In this document: piece after piece, positions 1 to 9,640 of the stretch
How the letters are laid out: every line of letters begins with the position of its first letter
How positions within the stretch are numbered: position 1 is the stretch's first letter
Assembly: GCA_034359265.1 (NCBI GenBank)
Contig: CP136898.1
Span: 40,695,501 to 40,759,500, forward strand
Origin: Canna indica
Lineage: Eukaryota > Streptophyta > Magnoliopsida > Zingiberales > Cannaceae
DNA: 64,000 nucleotides
Reading direction: 5' to 3'
The notes under the pieces: generated by a model
What the model saw: only the letters and a program-made list of their open reading frames with translations
Told to the model about the DNA's origin: nothing
The model's database searches: none
Translations under genes and position numbers: made by a program

Positions 1-557
1 CGTTCGGTCGATGGCCGATCGATCGTCGGTCGATCGGTCAATCGATCGAAAGTAAACTGCCACTTCTTGGGACACTTCGGTGGATCGAATTGGCTACTTC
101 CAATTTTTGGTACCATTTGGTCGATCGATCGATCGACCGATAGCCACTGCCAATTTTTGGCATTGTCCGGTCGACCGAATTGGCTACTACCAATATTAGA
201 CTACATTCGGTCGACCGAACATAGGCTCATCTTGATTTTTTCAGCCTTCTTCTTGCGCGCTTCATTTTTTGGTTTCGGCCTTCAATGTTCGTCAACATGG
301 AGAGCTTTTCGTGTGTTCTTTAAACTCAACCAAGACGTCTTTGGTGCTCACGTCGAACTTTGAGAGATTTTCACGACAAACCCGAACGCGATGATCAATG
401 TCCTTCCGATTTTCTGATTTCATTAATATTTTATGATCGAGGACATCAAAAACTAATCGATATGGAATCTAAAAATATTTCTTCAAGAAACATTAGTTCC
501 ATGTTTGTTATCATCAAAACCAAGATTAAGACCAAGGTAGAAAACCTTAGGTCAACA
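1..557 (-). repeat. Partial LTR of the TRG (gag-only copia-type) family
   Basis: The minus-strand LTR begins TGTTGACCTAAGG at 557 and runs off the window at 1. The same sequence, flanked by the same integrase fragment, recurs at about 14950-15517, and the family LTR recurs on the plus strand at 59247. It carries the family's hallmark run of TCGGTCGACCGA-type palindromes separated by TTGGC/GCCAA hairpin spacers (about 1-215). The 3' part of the LTR lies outside the window. Confidence 0.75.
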
Positions 558-1296
558 CCACTTTCCTCGTGAAACTCCTTTTATGAGAAAGTGGTGACAA
601 AACTCCTTTTGTTCAGTTGATAGAAATTGATACCCAAAATACTTTAAAGAGTATTCCTCAAAATTTTACACCTGGTCAAGTTAGTCATACGATGGGCAAC
701 CCCAAATCACGAGATGTACATCTCATACTCGGTTTCTTACCATTCTATATCTTATATGGTGTATCAGAGACATACAAAATTATGGCTGCTACAATAGCTT
801 ATCCTCTAAAAAGAGATTAGAAACTAAGTGTGGATTACATCATATCTAATAAGGTGTGATTCCTCCTTTCAGACACACCATTGTGTCAAGAGGGATCCAT
901 ACAGAGACAATCTTATTATCTTCGAGATATTTGACAAACTTAGTGGATAAGTATTCTCCATCTCGATCCAATTGATGGCCTATATTACCTTTTCCAATAA
1001 GTTTCTTTAACTTCACCTTCATAATGCTCAGACGATTCAAAGGTATCGGGATTGTGCCAAAATAGGTGGATGTACTCGAGCCTAATCATATCGTAGGAGT
1101 ATCTTTTTCTAGCTTGAGTTGTTATCGGCCTGCATACACCTATGTAGGCCCACTCTAATCAACTCAGCGAGCCTTTCGTCAAGTCTGGTGAATAGAGACT
1201 CGATCAGAATCTCATTGAGAGACACTTCTCAATTTTTGACTGCGATTCATAATCGCCCAAAGTAATAAAAGCCAGAAGTAGGTGAGGTTAATTTTA
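558..1296 (-). pseudogene. Copia integrase fragment, copy 1
   Basis: On the minus strand, 1040-846 reads as copia integrase core: a K-x2-IGK stretch is followed by QLDRDGEYLSTKFVKYL, matching the usual RSDRGGEY motif of copia integrases, then the KIVSVW segment. Frameshifts and stops lie on both sides, so no enzyme can be made. The fragment abuts the start of a TRG LTR at 557/558. It is repeated almost identically at 15518-16261 with the same LTR junction, so the pair is a duplication of one ancestral insertion of a TRG element into a copia integrase gene. Homology between the copies stops at about 1296/16261. Confidence 0.7.
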
Positions 1297-1540
1297 TATC
1301 TTTGTGCGTTCCTTCAAAAATATTTATCATTAACTTCAAAAATCATTAAACCAATTTGAATTGGTCTAGTCACATGTAACTCATCAGAATGGTACATGTG
1401 GCAACTATTGCCTATTAAAGAACTTTTCACAACCTTGTTCAGAGAACAAAGGAAAAGGATGTTCTTTTATTAACATTGGAACAAATCAATATCAACGGTC
1501 TTATCGAATGGAAGACTTATACAATAGGTTCCTACAGCTA
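1297..1540. other. Unassigned filler between integrase fragment and LTR
   Basis: No coding potential or recognised repeat. The stretch replaces the last ~300 bp of the LTR that should lie at this position, judging from the 5' LTR copy at 14135-14420. It therefore marks a deletion/rejoining event at the low-coordinate edge of the element. Confidence 0.4.
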
Positions 1541-2338
1541 GAGGACGTTTTCACCGAAGAGTCTCCGCTCTCACACCGAAGGCACTTCCTGCCGAGAGCA
1601 CTCTCCCACCTCAATCCTAAGGACAACAAGAACTAATCCTAGCAAACTAAGTTTACACCGGTGGAATTAAGCCTCAAACACAAAGGCAACCAACCAATTT
1701 CAAGACCTAACAACCTAGGTCTTTAGAAGCTCAAATCCAATGGAATAAATAAGAAAATATACAAGTAATGGAGCAAAAAATAGCCGTTTCTGCCGTTCGA
1801 TCGATGGCCGATCGATCATCGATCGACCGGTCATTCGACTGAAAGAAAACTACCGCTTTCTGGCACAATTCGGTCGACTGAATTGGCTACTGCCAGTTTT
1901 TGGCACCATTCAGTCGACCGACTGGTCGACCAAAGTTGCCACTGCCAATTTTTGGCATTGTTCAGTCGATCGATCGGTCGATCAAATTGGCTTCTGCCAA
2001 TTTTTGAGTACTGCCAATTTTTGACTACATTCGGTCGACCGACCGATCGATCGAACCTAGGTTGAACTTGATTTTTTCAGTCTTCTTCTTACGCGCTTCT
2101 TTTCCGGGTTCCGGCCTTCAACGTGCGTCAAATTGGAGAGCTTTTCATGTGTTCTTTAGACTCGTCCAAGACGTCTTTGGTGCACACGTCGAACTTCGAG
2201 AGATTTCCACAACGAACCCGAACGCAGCGATCAATGTCCTTTCGATTTTTTAATTTCTTCAATATTTTCTGATTGAGGACATCAAGAACTAATCGATATG
2301 GAACTTGAAAATATTTTTTCATGAAACATTAGTTCCAT

Positions 2339-2382
2339 ACAGATACTACACTTGATCTTAGCCAAAAGGCCGAGAAAGGTAT
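2339..2382 (-). ncRNA. 5' fragment of a U2 snRNA gene
   Basis: Read on the minus strand from 2382, the sequence starts ATACCTTTCTCGGCC, continues TTTTGGCTAAGATCAAG and then TGTAGTATCTGT. This is the highly conserved 5' end of spliceosomal U2 snRNA. About 44 nt match; the sequence then changes abruptly to LTR sequence at 2338. The branch-site-pairing region (GTAGTA) is included, but the stem-loops and the Sm site are absent, so no working U2 can be made from this locus alone. It lies in the same orientation as the surrounding LTR. Confidence 0.88.
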
Positions 2383-2460
2383 GAGTTCTCCCCTCGCCAG
2401 GCCGTGTTTTTTATATGCTTCTCTTGCCCCACAATACCGAAAACAACCCATGTGGGACTA
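2383..2460 (-). promoter_or_regulatory. U2 snRNA promoter (USE + TATA)
   Basis: Upstream of the U2 start on the minus strand is TATAAAAAA (2407-2415), 25-33 bp before +1. About 32 bp further upstream is GTCCCACATGG (2448-2458), one base off the plant snRNA upstream sequence element RTCCCACATCG. This element order and spacing is the known layout of plant Pol II snRNA genes. The promoter could in principle fire into the LTR in the element's sense direction. The insert is bounded by TTAGTT at 2329-2334 and 2573-2578, a possible target duplication. Confidence 0.8.
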
Positions 2461-2639
2461 TGTAGCGAGAGTGCTCACTTTCTTTCTCTTCCTGACATTG
2501 CTTATGTCGTGCTCCTCAACACTGCACCATGTAAGGGAGCACCCATGACAGTGAGATTGGGAGTTTTAAAGCTTAGTTATTAATGTTTGTTTTCATCAAA
2601 ACTGAGATTAAGACCAAGGTAGAAAACCTTAGGCCAACA

Positions 2640-2655
2640 ATCTCCCCCTTTTTGA
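2640..2655 (-). promoter_or_regulatory. Polypurine tract of the TRG element
   Basis: Minus strand AAAAAGGGGGAGAT sits immediately upstream of TGTTGGCC, the LTR start. This is the usual plus-strand priming site of LTR retroelements. Confidence 0.75.
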
Positions 2656-3542
2656 TGATGATAAACATCCTTAAGAAAATATATATTAAAGCACAAGGGA
2701 TATCAACTAAGGGATTTCTCCCCCTATCAACATGCATATCTATATAATAGCTAGAACTCCCCCTATCTATATGCATGGTTAACCTATATTTTTTTCCCTT
2801 TTTACCTATATTTTTCCTCCCCTTTTGACATTAATCAAAAAGGGCAAGAAATGTCAACCTATAGTCAAAGTTGGGACCTAAAAACTTATTTTAATGAAAA
2901 CACGTAAATCTCAACTCAAGGGATGAAAACATACATACAAGTGAGACTAATCAATACATGATATCATAGAATGCTAAACATAATCTAAAACTAGAAATCA
3001 TGTATCAAGCTCAAGTAGTGATATTTTCATGTATCGGTCAACATATCAAAAACCATTTTAGAAATGACTTTTCATGAGTCAAAATGAGAACGATACCAAA
3101 ATCATGAATCTAACATCATACTTGAAGTCTTATTCAAAGATTTCGACAAAAATACAAAGTATTGAGAATTGAGCATTTGGGAAGAACGATACTTTAATGT
3201 TTCAAAATTCAATTTCAAAAATCCAAATCAAATCACATTCATACTCACAATTTTTGAAATTTTTATGCCACAAACTAGATTTTTCAAGGAAGATGCAAAT
3301 TCAAGAATCAACAAAAAATCATTTTTCTGTATTTTTCTAAAATTCATTGAGTTCTAACTGGCATTTTCGTAAATAACTGAAATTTTTCAAAAGTTTTCAA
3401 TTTTCATTCAAACTTTCCAGATATCAAGATATAATCATTAATGCATGTTTATCAAGTTTGAAATGAAAATGATATCATTTGGTCAAAATTTCACCTTAGC
3501 ACGATTTCATTCAAAAACGGGCATAATAACATGAAATTGCTA
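2656..3542 (-). other. Non-coding 3' internal region of the TRG element
   Basis: AT-rich, with no open frame worth calling. It contains weak copies of the phrase 'catgtttatcaagtttgaa' (about 3443) that recur beyond the provirus at about 11130, 11300 and 11810. This shows that both sides of the provirus belong to one ancestral region. Confidence 0.55.
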
Positions 3543-4547
3543 ACCCTGACTACAGACACATCAAAGTCGGACAATCCTGAAGAAGATGAAGACATGGACC
3601 ATGAACTGGCCATGATGATGACCTGTGATTGGGAGGAAGAACCCAACTCAGATGCTGACCAACCAGGTTGGGATGAAGACCTGGAAGTCTTAAGACACTT
3701 AATGTCACTCCAGCTGGAGGATACGGATGAATTTGACGAACTCCCAAAATGGGACACATCTGAAGAATCCTGTGATGAAGAAAATGGGTATAACCCATTT
3801 TTATTTAATAGGGGGAGGGGAGAGTTCGATGATGAAGATGAAAATTCTGAAGAAGGAGACGAGGAGAACAATGCTATCGGAGACTCCACTGAAGTTGTCT
3901 ACACAGCTGAGATGGATTACCCCATTATAAGACAACTTTCCAAAAAGACTGGCAAAACAAAGGTGGAAACAGTGCTAACATCCACGGCTGAATCCACAGC
4001 TACAAGATTGCCGAAGGAACCCATCATGGGACCGACAATGTATCCGCCAGGAAGTTCAACTTCAAAAATCCCTATTGGCAATATCCCAACAATCCACTCA
4101 AGAGTAAGTAACCTCAGAGGGGGTTACTCTAAGCAACACAACGAGAGATATAATCTACCATCAGCACAAGCAGGCACAGGGGTGATATTGGTCCTTCCCG
4201 AAAGTGTAGGACAATATAGCGACGTAATCTCAAGGTGGGAATCGATTACGTTGAATCTAATCAATGAGAAAAATTGGACAGACAATAAGTCCAAGATGTG
4301 CTATATAGAAAACTTATTAGGGGAAACAGAGAAGAAGACTTGGATGCAATGGAGAATGGCGTTCCCCACTGAGTATGATGAACTGACAAATATAGCCGAC
4401 GATCCACAAAATGTGCTATCCCAGATAAGAAGAATGTTCCTATTAGAGGACCCATCTACTGGATCAACTGAAGAGCAGAATAGAGCTTATGAAGACCTAG
4501 ATAGACTGTCAGAACATACAAAGGAAAGCCACATGACACACATGTAA
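3531..4547 (+). pseudogene. Coat-protein region of the provirus polyprotein (broken)
   Basis: The frame is open from 3531 but viral sequence starts only at 3543; the ATG at 3531 belongs to the flanking transposon and is fortuitous. Residues ~5-125 are very acidic (long Asp/Glu runs), as in badnavirus sequence before the coat protein. A conserved coat core follows, seen around SRWESITLNLINE (~4230) and LLGETEKKTWMQWR (~4313), and again around SQIRRMFLLEDP (~4420). The frame then jumps straight to the sequence that normally precedes the zinc knuckle and ends in a stop at 4545-4547, with the knuckle in another frame. Comparison with family architecture suggests an internal deletion of roughly 100 codons near 4512-4535. 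Function lost. Confidence 0.85.
3543..4052 (+). repeat. Left terminal direct repeat of the provirus
   Basis: 510 bp identical to 10555-11064 except for seven substitutions and no indels (about 98.6% by my count). Five or more differences are C/T or G/A changes, several at CpG or CHG sites (e.g. TACGGA/TACAGA, GACGAG/GATGAG, CCGCC/CCACC), as expected from methylated DNA. The repeat encodes the acidic N-terminal part of the coat region. Confidence 0.9.
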
Positions 4548-5908
4548 GGATCTTCAAGAGAAAACACTCAGATAAGGTCAGACGCTGCAAATGCTTTATT
4601 TGCGGAGAAGAAGGTCACTTTGCCCGAGAATGTAAAAGAAAACAAGGCAACATAGCAAGGGCAGCTATTGTTGAGAACCTAGAACTATCTGATAACTGGG
4701 ATGTTGTCTCAGTTGAACAGGACGAGCCTGATAGTGATGCAATATGCTCGTTCTCGGAAGGGGAGATTGGAATGGCAAATACCCTAACTGCTGACCTGAG
4801 GGATATGCCATATGAATCTATCTTTGTCATAATTACAGATGAAAAGACTGAGGCGGAGAATTCCTGGAGAACAAGGGTGACCCTCCCGGAGAACATGAAT
4901 CATTGTGTTCATAGATGGGAGGACAATAATCCTGAAGTCACAAAAGGATGTGAAAGATGCACTTGTTGTAAGGAGATCACAAATCCGAGAATGAGATCTC
5001 ATTGCAGAAACTGCCTATTGACGGTATGTCCTATGTGCTCTAGATTCAATCTAGGCAGAAAGATCACAATCAAGAAGGCAAATTTCATGCCTTACGACGA
5101 TAAGGACAGTCTTATCAGGGAACTACTGGAGTATACGATGTACCTCTTAGCGGAAAATGAAAGGCTAAAGGAAGAATTAGATGAGCTAAGAACAAGCGCA
5201 GACATAGCAGACCTAGAAGAGGAATTCAGCAACTTACAACTGGAGCAGAAAAATGTAAAGCAGCAAGAAGCAGATGAGAAACTCAGAAAGGGAAAATACC
5301 CCGCGAAGGAAGAAATCCCTGACAGAAAACAAACGGGAATATTCTTTAAGGAAATGGCAAACATCCTTTCATTAGAGGAAGAAGAAATACCGCTGTTTCC
5401 CAGAAGAGGCAGAAGAATTCTGAACCGACTCTATAATATGAGGATAATCATGGAAATTCCAGGGATGAAAAGCTTTAAAGTACAAGCTATTTTAGATACA
5501 GGAGCGACTGTCTGCTGTATTGATCAGGACTCAATCCCAGCAGAAGCACTTGAGCCAAGTGCTTATCCAATCCTCATCAATGGAGTAAACTCCCAACAAA
5601 CAGCGAGGTTGAAATTGAAGAAGGGGCAAATGTCGATAGAGGAAAATAAATTCAAGATTCCATTTACCTATGCATTCCCAATGGGAAAGAGAGATGGCAT
5701 CCAAATGCTAATAGGATGCAATTTTATCCGAGCCATGCAAGGAGGCGTCAGGATAGAAGAACAAACTTTGACCTTCTACAAGAAGGTAACTACTATAACC
5801 ACATACATAGATACGGAAGTTTTAGCTACTGCAGCTATAGATGAACTGAATCTATCAGAAGAAGAATACTTGGAAGTGAAAAGTGCAGTGACATACGACC
5901 ACTTCTGA
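4548..5908 (+). pseudogene. Zinc knuckle, cysteine cluster and aspartic protease of the provirus
   Basis: Same frame as the downstream RT but one step off the coat region. A CCHC knuckle of spacing C-x2-C-x4-H-x4-C lies at 4592-4633, typical of the nucleic-acid-binding end of the coat protein. A second, badnavirus-type cysteine cluster (CERCTCCKEI, then HCRNC and CPMC) lies at 4949-5040. A Glu/Lys-rich coiled coil occupies ~5100-5300. The retropepsin active site ILDTGAT is at about 5491-5511, with the later hydrophobic-hydrophobic-IGCNF segment near 5710. A TGA at 5906-5908 and a TAG at 5918-5920 separate this part from RT in the same frame. In a live virus the protease would release coat, protease and RT from one polyprotein. 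Confidence 0.88.
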
Positions 5909-5920
5909 GAATCAGAATAG

Positions 5921-6787
5921 TTTAAGAGAAAGTTCGATCCACTATTGCAAAGGTTAAAGGAACAAGGGTTTATTGGGGAAAACCCAATTCAACATTGGAC
6001 CAAGAATCAGGTAACATGCAAACTGGACATAATCAATCCGGACCTCACCATTCAAGATAAGTCTCTAAAACACGTTACACCATTAATGAAAGATCAATTT
6101 GAGAAACATGTGAAGGCCCTTCTGCAGATAGGCGCTATAAGGCCAAGCAAGAGTCGCCATAGAACGTTAGCGATGATGGTGAACTTAGGCACAAGCATAG
6201 ACCCATCAACGGGAAAGGAGATAAAAGGGAAGGAGAGAATGGTCTTTAATTACAGGACCTTAAATGATAATACCCATAAGGATCAGTACAGCCTGCCGGG
6301 TATCAACACCATCCTGAAGAGAATTGGTAATAGCAGAATATTCTCCAAGTTTGATTTAAAAAGCGGATTTCATCAAGTAGCGATGGACCCAGAATCTATA
6401 CCCTGGACGGCCTTTACAGTACCAGGAGGACTCTATGAATGGCTTGTTATGCCATTCGGATTAAAGAATGCGCCTGCAATCTTTCAAAGAAAGATGGACC
6501 AATGCTTCGAAGGCACAGAGAAATTTATTGTCATCTACATAGACGATATCTTGGTATTCTCTGAAAATGATAAGCAGCATGCAAAGCACTTGGAAATTAT
6601 GCTGAAGATTTGTGAAAAGTGGGGATTGGTATTATCCCCAACAAAAATGAAAATTGCCACCAGCGAAATTGAATTTCTAGGAGCGGTGATTGGAGACAGC
6701 AAGATCAAACTCCAGCCGCATATAATCAAGAAGATTGTCACCTTTGACGAAGAAAAACTGAAGAGTAAAGCAGGATTAAGATCCTGA
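5921..6787 (+). pseudogene. Reverse transcriptase of the provirus
   Basis: The frame restarts after the TAG at 5918. It shows the complete RT palm and fingers of caulimovirids: VTPLMKDQF near the start, KERMVFNYR (~6232), FDLKSGFHQ (~6350), MPFGLKNAPAIFQRKMD (~6450), the catalytic YIDD at 6536-6547, and FLGAVIG (~6675). All three catalytic Asp positions are visible. A TGA at 6785-6787 lies inside a motif that is otherwise contiguous with the RNase H segment, so RT and RNase H can no longer be made together. Very close in motif content to badnavirus RT, the region normally used to classify this genus. Confidence 0.92.
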
Positions 6788-8032
6788 CTTGGCATATTAA
6801 ACTATGCGAGGGCCTATATCCCAAACCTGGGGACACTCTTAGGGCCGTTATATTCTAAAACAAGCCCACATGGTGACAAGAGGATTAAGCAATCCGATCA
6901 GCAATTGATCGCAAAGATCAAAGAATTGGTTCAAAGACTCCCTGATCTTGAATTACCTCCACCTAATGCATACATAGTCCTAGAGACAGACGGATGTATG
7001 GAAGGCTGGGGAGGAGTCTGCAAATGGAAGCTAAAAAGGAATGACCCAAGAAGCACGAAAAGGGTATGTGCTTACGCAAGTGGTAAATTTCCAATAGTAA
7101 AATCTACTATTGATGCAGAGATCCATGCCTGTATGGAAACCCTGAGGGCGCTAAAAATACACTACCTCAACCAAAACGAGATCACTCTCAGGATGGATTG
7201 CCAGGCCATCATCGGCTTCTACAATAAGTCGGCACAAAATAAACCATCTCGAGTTAGGTGGGTGAATTTTGTGGATTTTATTACAGGTACAGGAGTCAAT
7301 ATCAATTTTGAGCACATAGATGGAAAGATGAATACACTAGCTGATGCATTGTCAAGGCTAACAGCCAACCTGGTACAAATTCAAGAACCAGACTGTATTT
7401 CCGAGCATTTGAATGACCTTGAAGGAGCACTGAAGGAAGTGGAGCAAGCTCCTCCGGAAATAGTTAATCAATTATGCACAGCGATCAGCATAATGAATGA
7501 CCTACTGACAGAATCCAGTGATGATTCAGCCCTTATGGCCATAACCTCATGGGACGAGGATTGGAAGGATACCTTGGAAGAAAATGAAAGTGTTATAGGT
7601 AATATCCTAGAAATTGGAAGGACCATTGAAGGCGAGTATAATCCCGACCCCCCTATAAGGTGGGATGAGATCCCTTACTGGGATGAATATAAAAAAGTAG
7701 AGAAAATCCTGGAACGCCTAGCCAGGTACGAAGATTCAGAGGTCACCACCTACCAACCCAAGGAAGGAAAGAACGAAGAGAAGGCTATATTCACAGCCCC
7801 TCAGCAAAGCAAGCCCGAGCGTTGTCCCATTAGAGATTTTAATGAAGACTATTTCAACAGCATTAGCAACATCATGGATGAGCAACCAGAAAGCTCGAAT
7901 GCAAGAACCCTCGAGCAAGAATGGACGCAACTAATCACTGGGAAGGAAGAAAATGATGAATCTCTCCCAGAAGAACTTCTACAGCTGGATTATGAAACCC
8001 TGAGAAAGGGGAAATATCCAGCTCGAAACTAA
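6788..8032 (+). pseudogene. RT thumb/RNase H and long acidic C-terminal tail of the provirus
   Basis: The connection segment (LGILNYARAYIPNLG) reads on from 6788. RNase H follows, with ETDGCMEGWGG (catalytic Asp 6989), STIDAEIH (~7109), RMDCQAI (~7192) and HIDGKMNTLADALSRL (~7314). The frame then stays open for about 220 more codons to 8032. This tail is rich in Asp/Glu, Trp and Pro and ends in GKYPARN. The short motif LRKGKYPA also appears near 5286, before the protease. The tail is longer than I expect after RNase H in badnaviruses, but I cannot name its domain. Promoter and PBS lie downstream. Confidence 0.85.
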
Positions 8033-8120
8033 GAAGAAGAGAAGGGGGAAGTGGATAACCCCCAAAAGTAAATCCACACTTATTTGTCTAATTAGTTTGT
8101 TAATTTGTGCAGTTAGAAGG

Positions 8121-8531
8121 ATGATTCTGGAGAACCTCAAGAAACTACTGGAAGGCCACCCTCATGTAGCACCAAACACGAGGAAAGATATATCAACTGC
8201 TCAGTATTGGGCAGTACTAAGTGGAGCCACTGGCCTTGAAGAACTGGAACGACTAACTGGAAAGCTATTGTTCAGATATCCAAGAACCTCAGAAAAGGAT
8301 CACAAATGGATGAGGAAAGTCCATAGCATTCATAGCACCCAATCCCTTAAAGCAGCGGAAGAAGTAGGAAAACTCTTGGCAATTTCCTACTTACAAAAGG
8401 CAAGACTAGAAGCATGTGCCACGAAGGATAATTGGGCATCTGACGCATTAGGACCAGTCGAGCACCACATCAAGAATCTGGTCCTGTGCCACAAAATGCT
8501 ATGTAGTAGTCGACAAAGCAACATCTATTGA
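8121..8531 (+). CDS. Small intact ORF of the provirus (136 aa), function unknown
   Basis: The first ATG is at 8121, 88 bp after the polyprotein stop and about 210 bp before the viral TATA box. The product is 136 residues, basic and mostly helical in appearance, with QYWAVLSGATGLEELERLTG near the N-terminus and four Cys (two as CH, LC pairs near the C-terminus). No signal peptide or membrane segment is seen. I do not recognise a family. Its place, after the polyprotein, is unlike the usual badnavirus ORF1 position between PBS and ORF2; tungroviruses do have an extra ORF there, but of a different size. It could be a displaced ORF1, a lineage-specific gene, or chance, although the frame is uninterrupted while the polyprotein has decayed. 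Confidence 0.55.
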   Translation: MILENLKKLLEGHPHVAPNTRKDISTAQYWAVLSGATGLEELERLTGKLLFRYPRTSEKDHKWMRKVHSIHSTQSLKAAEEVGKLLAISYLQKARLEACATKDNWASDALGPVEHHIKNLVLCHKMLCSSRQSNIY

Positions 8532-9232
8532 AGATAAGAGCGAATCCAGAGTCTGAAGACGTGTAGATACTGCAAGGACAATAATTAGCGGTAAAGTTGT
8601 ATTGTCTATATCAGGAAGGACAATAATTGTCCTGTAAAAAGAACACCTACTGTGGATGACCAGTAACTCAATGGACGATGGGGCCCAATGAGCACCCGCA
8701 TTGAATTATTGAGCTTCCTCTGGAAGATTCTCTATATGCCTATAAAAGGCAGTGAGTTTGGAGTTGCAGGACACACTTGAGCAACCAAGAAGTCCTACTT
8801 CTCACTTGTAATAGCTTTCGTGTGAATCTCATCAGTTTAAGTTTCCATTTTCAAAAATTCTGTCCTCAAATTAAACCAGTGTTCTTCGTAGCCCGTGTTT
8901 GATTTGAGAAGCACGCTCCGCGTTCCCGTTTTCATTCTGGTATCAGAGCTATAAAGGATTTCCTGGTTTACAGGTACTTCTTATCATTCTCTAGTTCGTA
9001 TCTAGCTCATAATATTACTTTTTCTAAGGTAAACCTAGGTTGTACATTTGGGAAACCTTAACTTAAGGTAGGCGATAAAGAGGGAAGAGTATTCACAAAG
9101 AAGAAGATTCCCGTTACATTCGTAACCTTAAGAAGTAATCTAGATAAAACAACTTGATTTATCTGTGATAAGAGTAATACGATAGCTTGATACATACTAA
9201 AGAACAAGAACCCTAAAACCACTTTTTATTTC
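8532..9232 (+). promoter_or_regulatory. Intergenic region of the provirus: promoter and leader
   Basis: A strong TATA box (TATAAAAGG) is at 8741-8749, preceded by TCTATATGCC. Transcription would be expected to start about 25-30 bp later, near 8775. The leader then holds the tRNA-Met primer site at 8938 and only short AUG-led frames before the ORF at 9233. In caulimovirids this promoter makes the more-than-genome-length RNA that is reverse transcribed. No ORF1 of usual badnavirus size is found between PBS and 9233. Confidence 0.8.
8938..8955 (+). promoter_or_regulatory. tRNA-Met primer binding site of the provirus
   Basis: TGGTATCAGAGC at 8938-8949 is complementary to the 3' end of initiator tRNA-Met, the minus-strand primer of caulimovirids and the conventional genome position 1. 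It lies ~190 bp downstream of the TATA box and 295 bp upstream of the first downstream ORF. Confidence 0.9.
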
Positions 9233-9640
9233 ATGAGTGATTGGCGCCTAAAGGCAGCCAGTACTACTTACGTGCAAGCTTTGAAAGCTACAGAATCGCT
9301 CGGACAACCAGCCGAAGGATTCGTAAAACCAACCAGTATTACACAAAAGTACACAGAAACTCTGTTCAAACAACTGAACACCTTGATCCAACTTACTGTT
9401 CAAATCAAGGAAGAACTAGAAGATCTTAAGGAAGAGGTCAAGACTTTGAAAGAAGCAGCTGCAAGTATAGTTGTAAAACCCAACGAACTTGCTAGTTCAA
9501 TAGACAACTTAACAAAAGACCTACAAAAGCTTCAGATTGGAGATTCATCAACCGCTAAAGTCCCAAAGGCCAAAGGCAAACTATTTGTCTATAAAGATCC
9601 TCGAGAAATCTTTCTCTCAGAGAAAAAGAAAGCGACATGA
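9233..9640 (+). CDS. Badnavirus ORF2-like protein (135 aa)
   Basis: An intact 135-codon frame starting MSDWRLKAA. Residues ~10-35 carry the YVQALKATESL...PAEGFVKP pattern typical of badnavirus ORF2 products. Residues ~40-75 form a clear coiled coil (LNTLIQLTVQIKEELEDL, then KEEVKTLKEA). The Lys-rich C-terminus ends ...KDPREIFLSEKKKAT. ORF2 products of this genus bind nucleic acid and associate with virions. The stop overlaps the next start as ATGA at 9637-9640, the usual arrangement for leaky scanning into the polyprotein. It is one of two undamaged frames in the provirus. Confidence 0.85.
   Translation: MSDWRLKAASTTYVQALKATESLGQPAEGFVKPTSITQKYTETLFKQLNTLIQLTVQIKEELEDLKEEVKTLKEAAASIVVKPNELASSIDNLTKDLQKLQIGDSSTAKVPKAKGKLFVYKDPREIFLSEKKKAT

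Larger units (their letters stand above)
1541..2639 (-). repeat. 3' LTR of the large minus-strand TRG element (truncated)
   Basis: The LTR starts TGTTGGCCTAAGG at 2639, directly next to a purine-rich tract (2640-2655), which identifies it as the 3' LTR of a minus-strand element. Compared with the 5' LTR (14135-15517) it has lost its last ~300 bp and about 290 bp around 1770-1795. It has gained a ~240-bp insert (2339-2578) carrying a U2 snRNA promoter and 5' end. The TCGACCGA palindrome array lies at about 1796-2062. Confidence 0.7.

Noticed and set aside
1796..2062. TCGATCG / TCGACCGA repeats as a CRISPR-like array
   Set aside because: Repeats are palindromes of variable length inside an LTR, spacers are themselves repeated, and there are no cas genes; the genome is a plant.
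3531..3533. ATG at 3531 as the natural start of the coat protein
   Set aside because: It lies 12 bp outside the viral sequence, in transposon DNA; the second copy of the region is read from the polyprotein upstream.
3491..3889. Ser-rich frame on the minus strand opposite the coat region (and its twin at 10551-10901)
   Set aside because: Mirror of Asp/Glu-rich coding sequence on the plus strand; no motif of its own.
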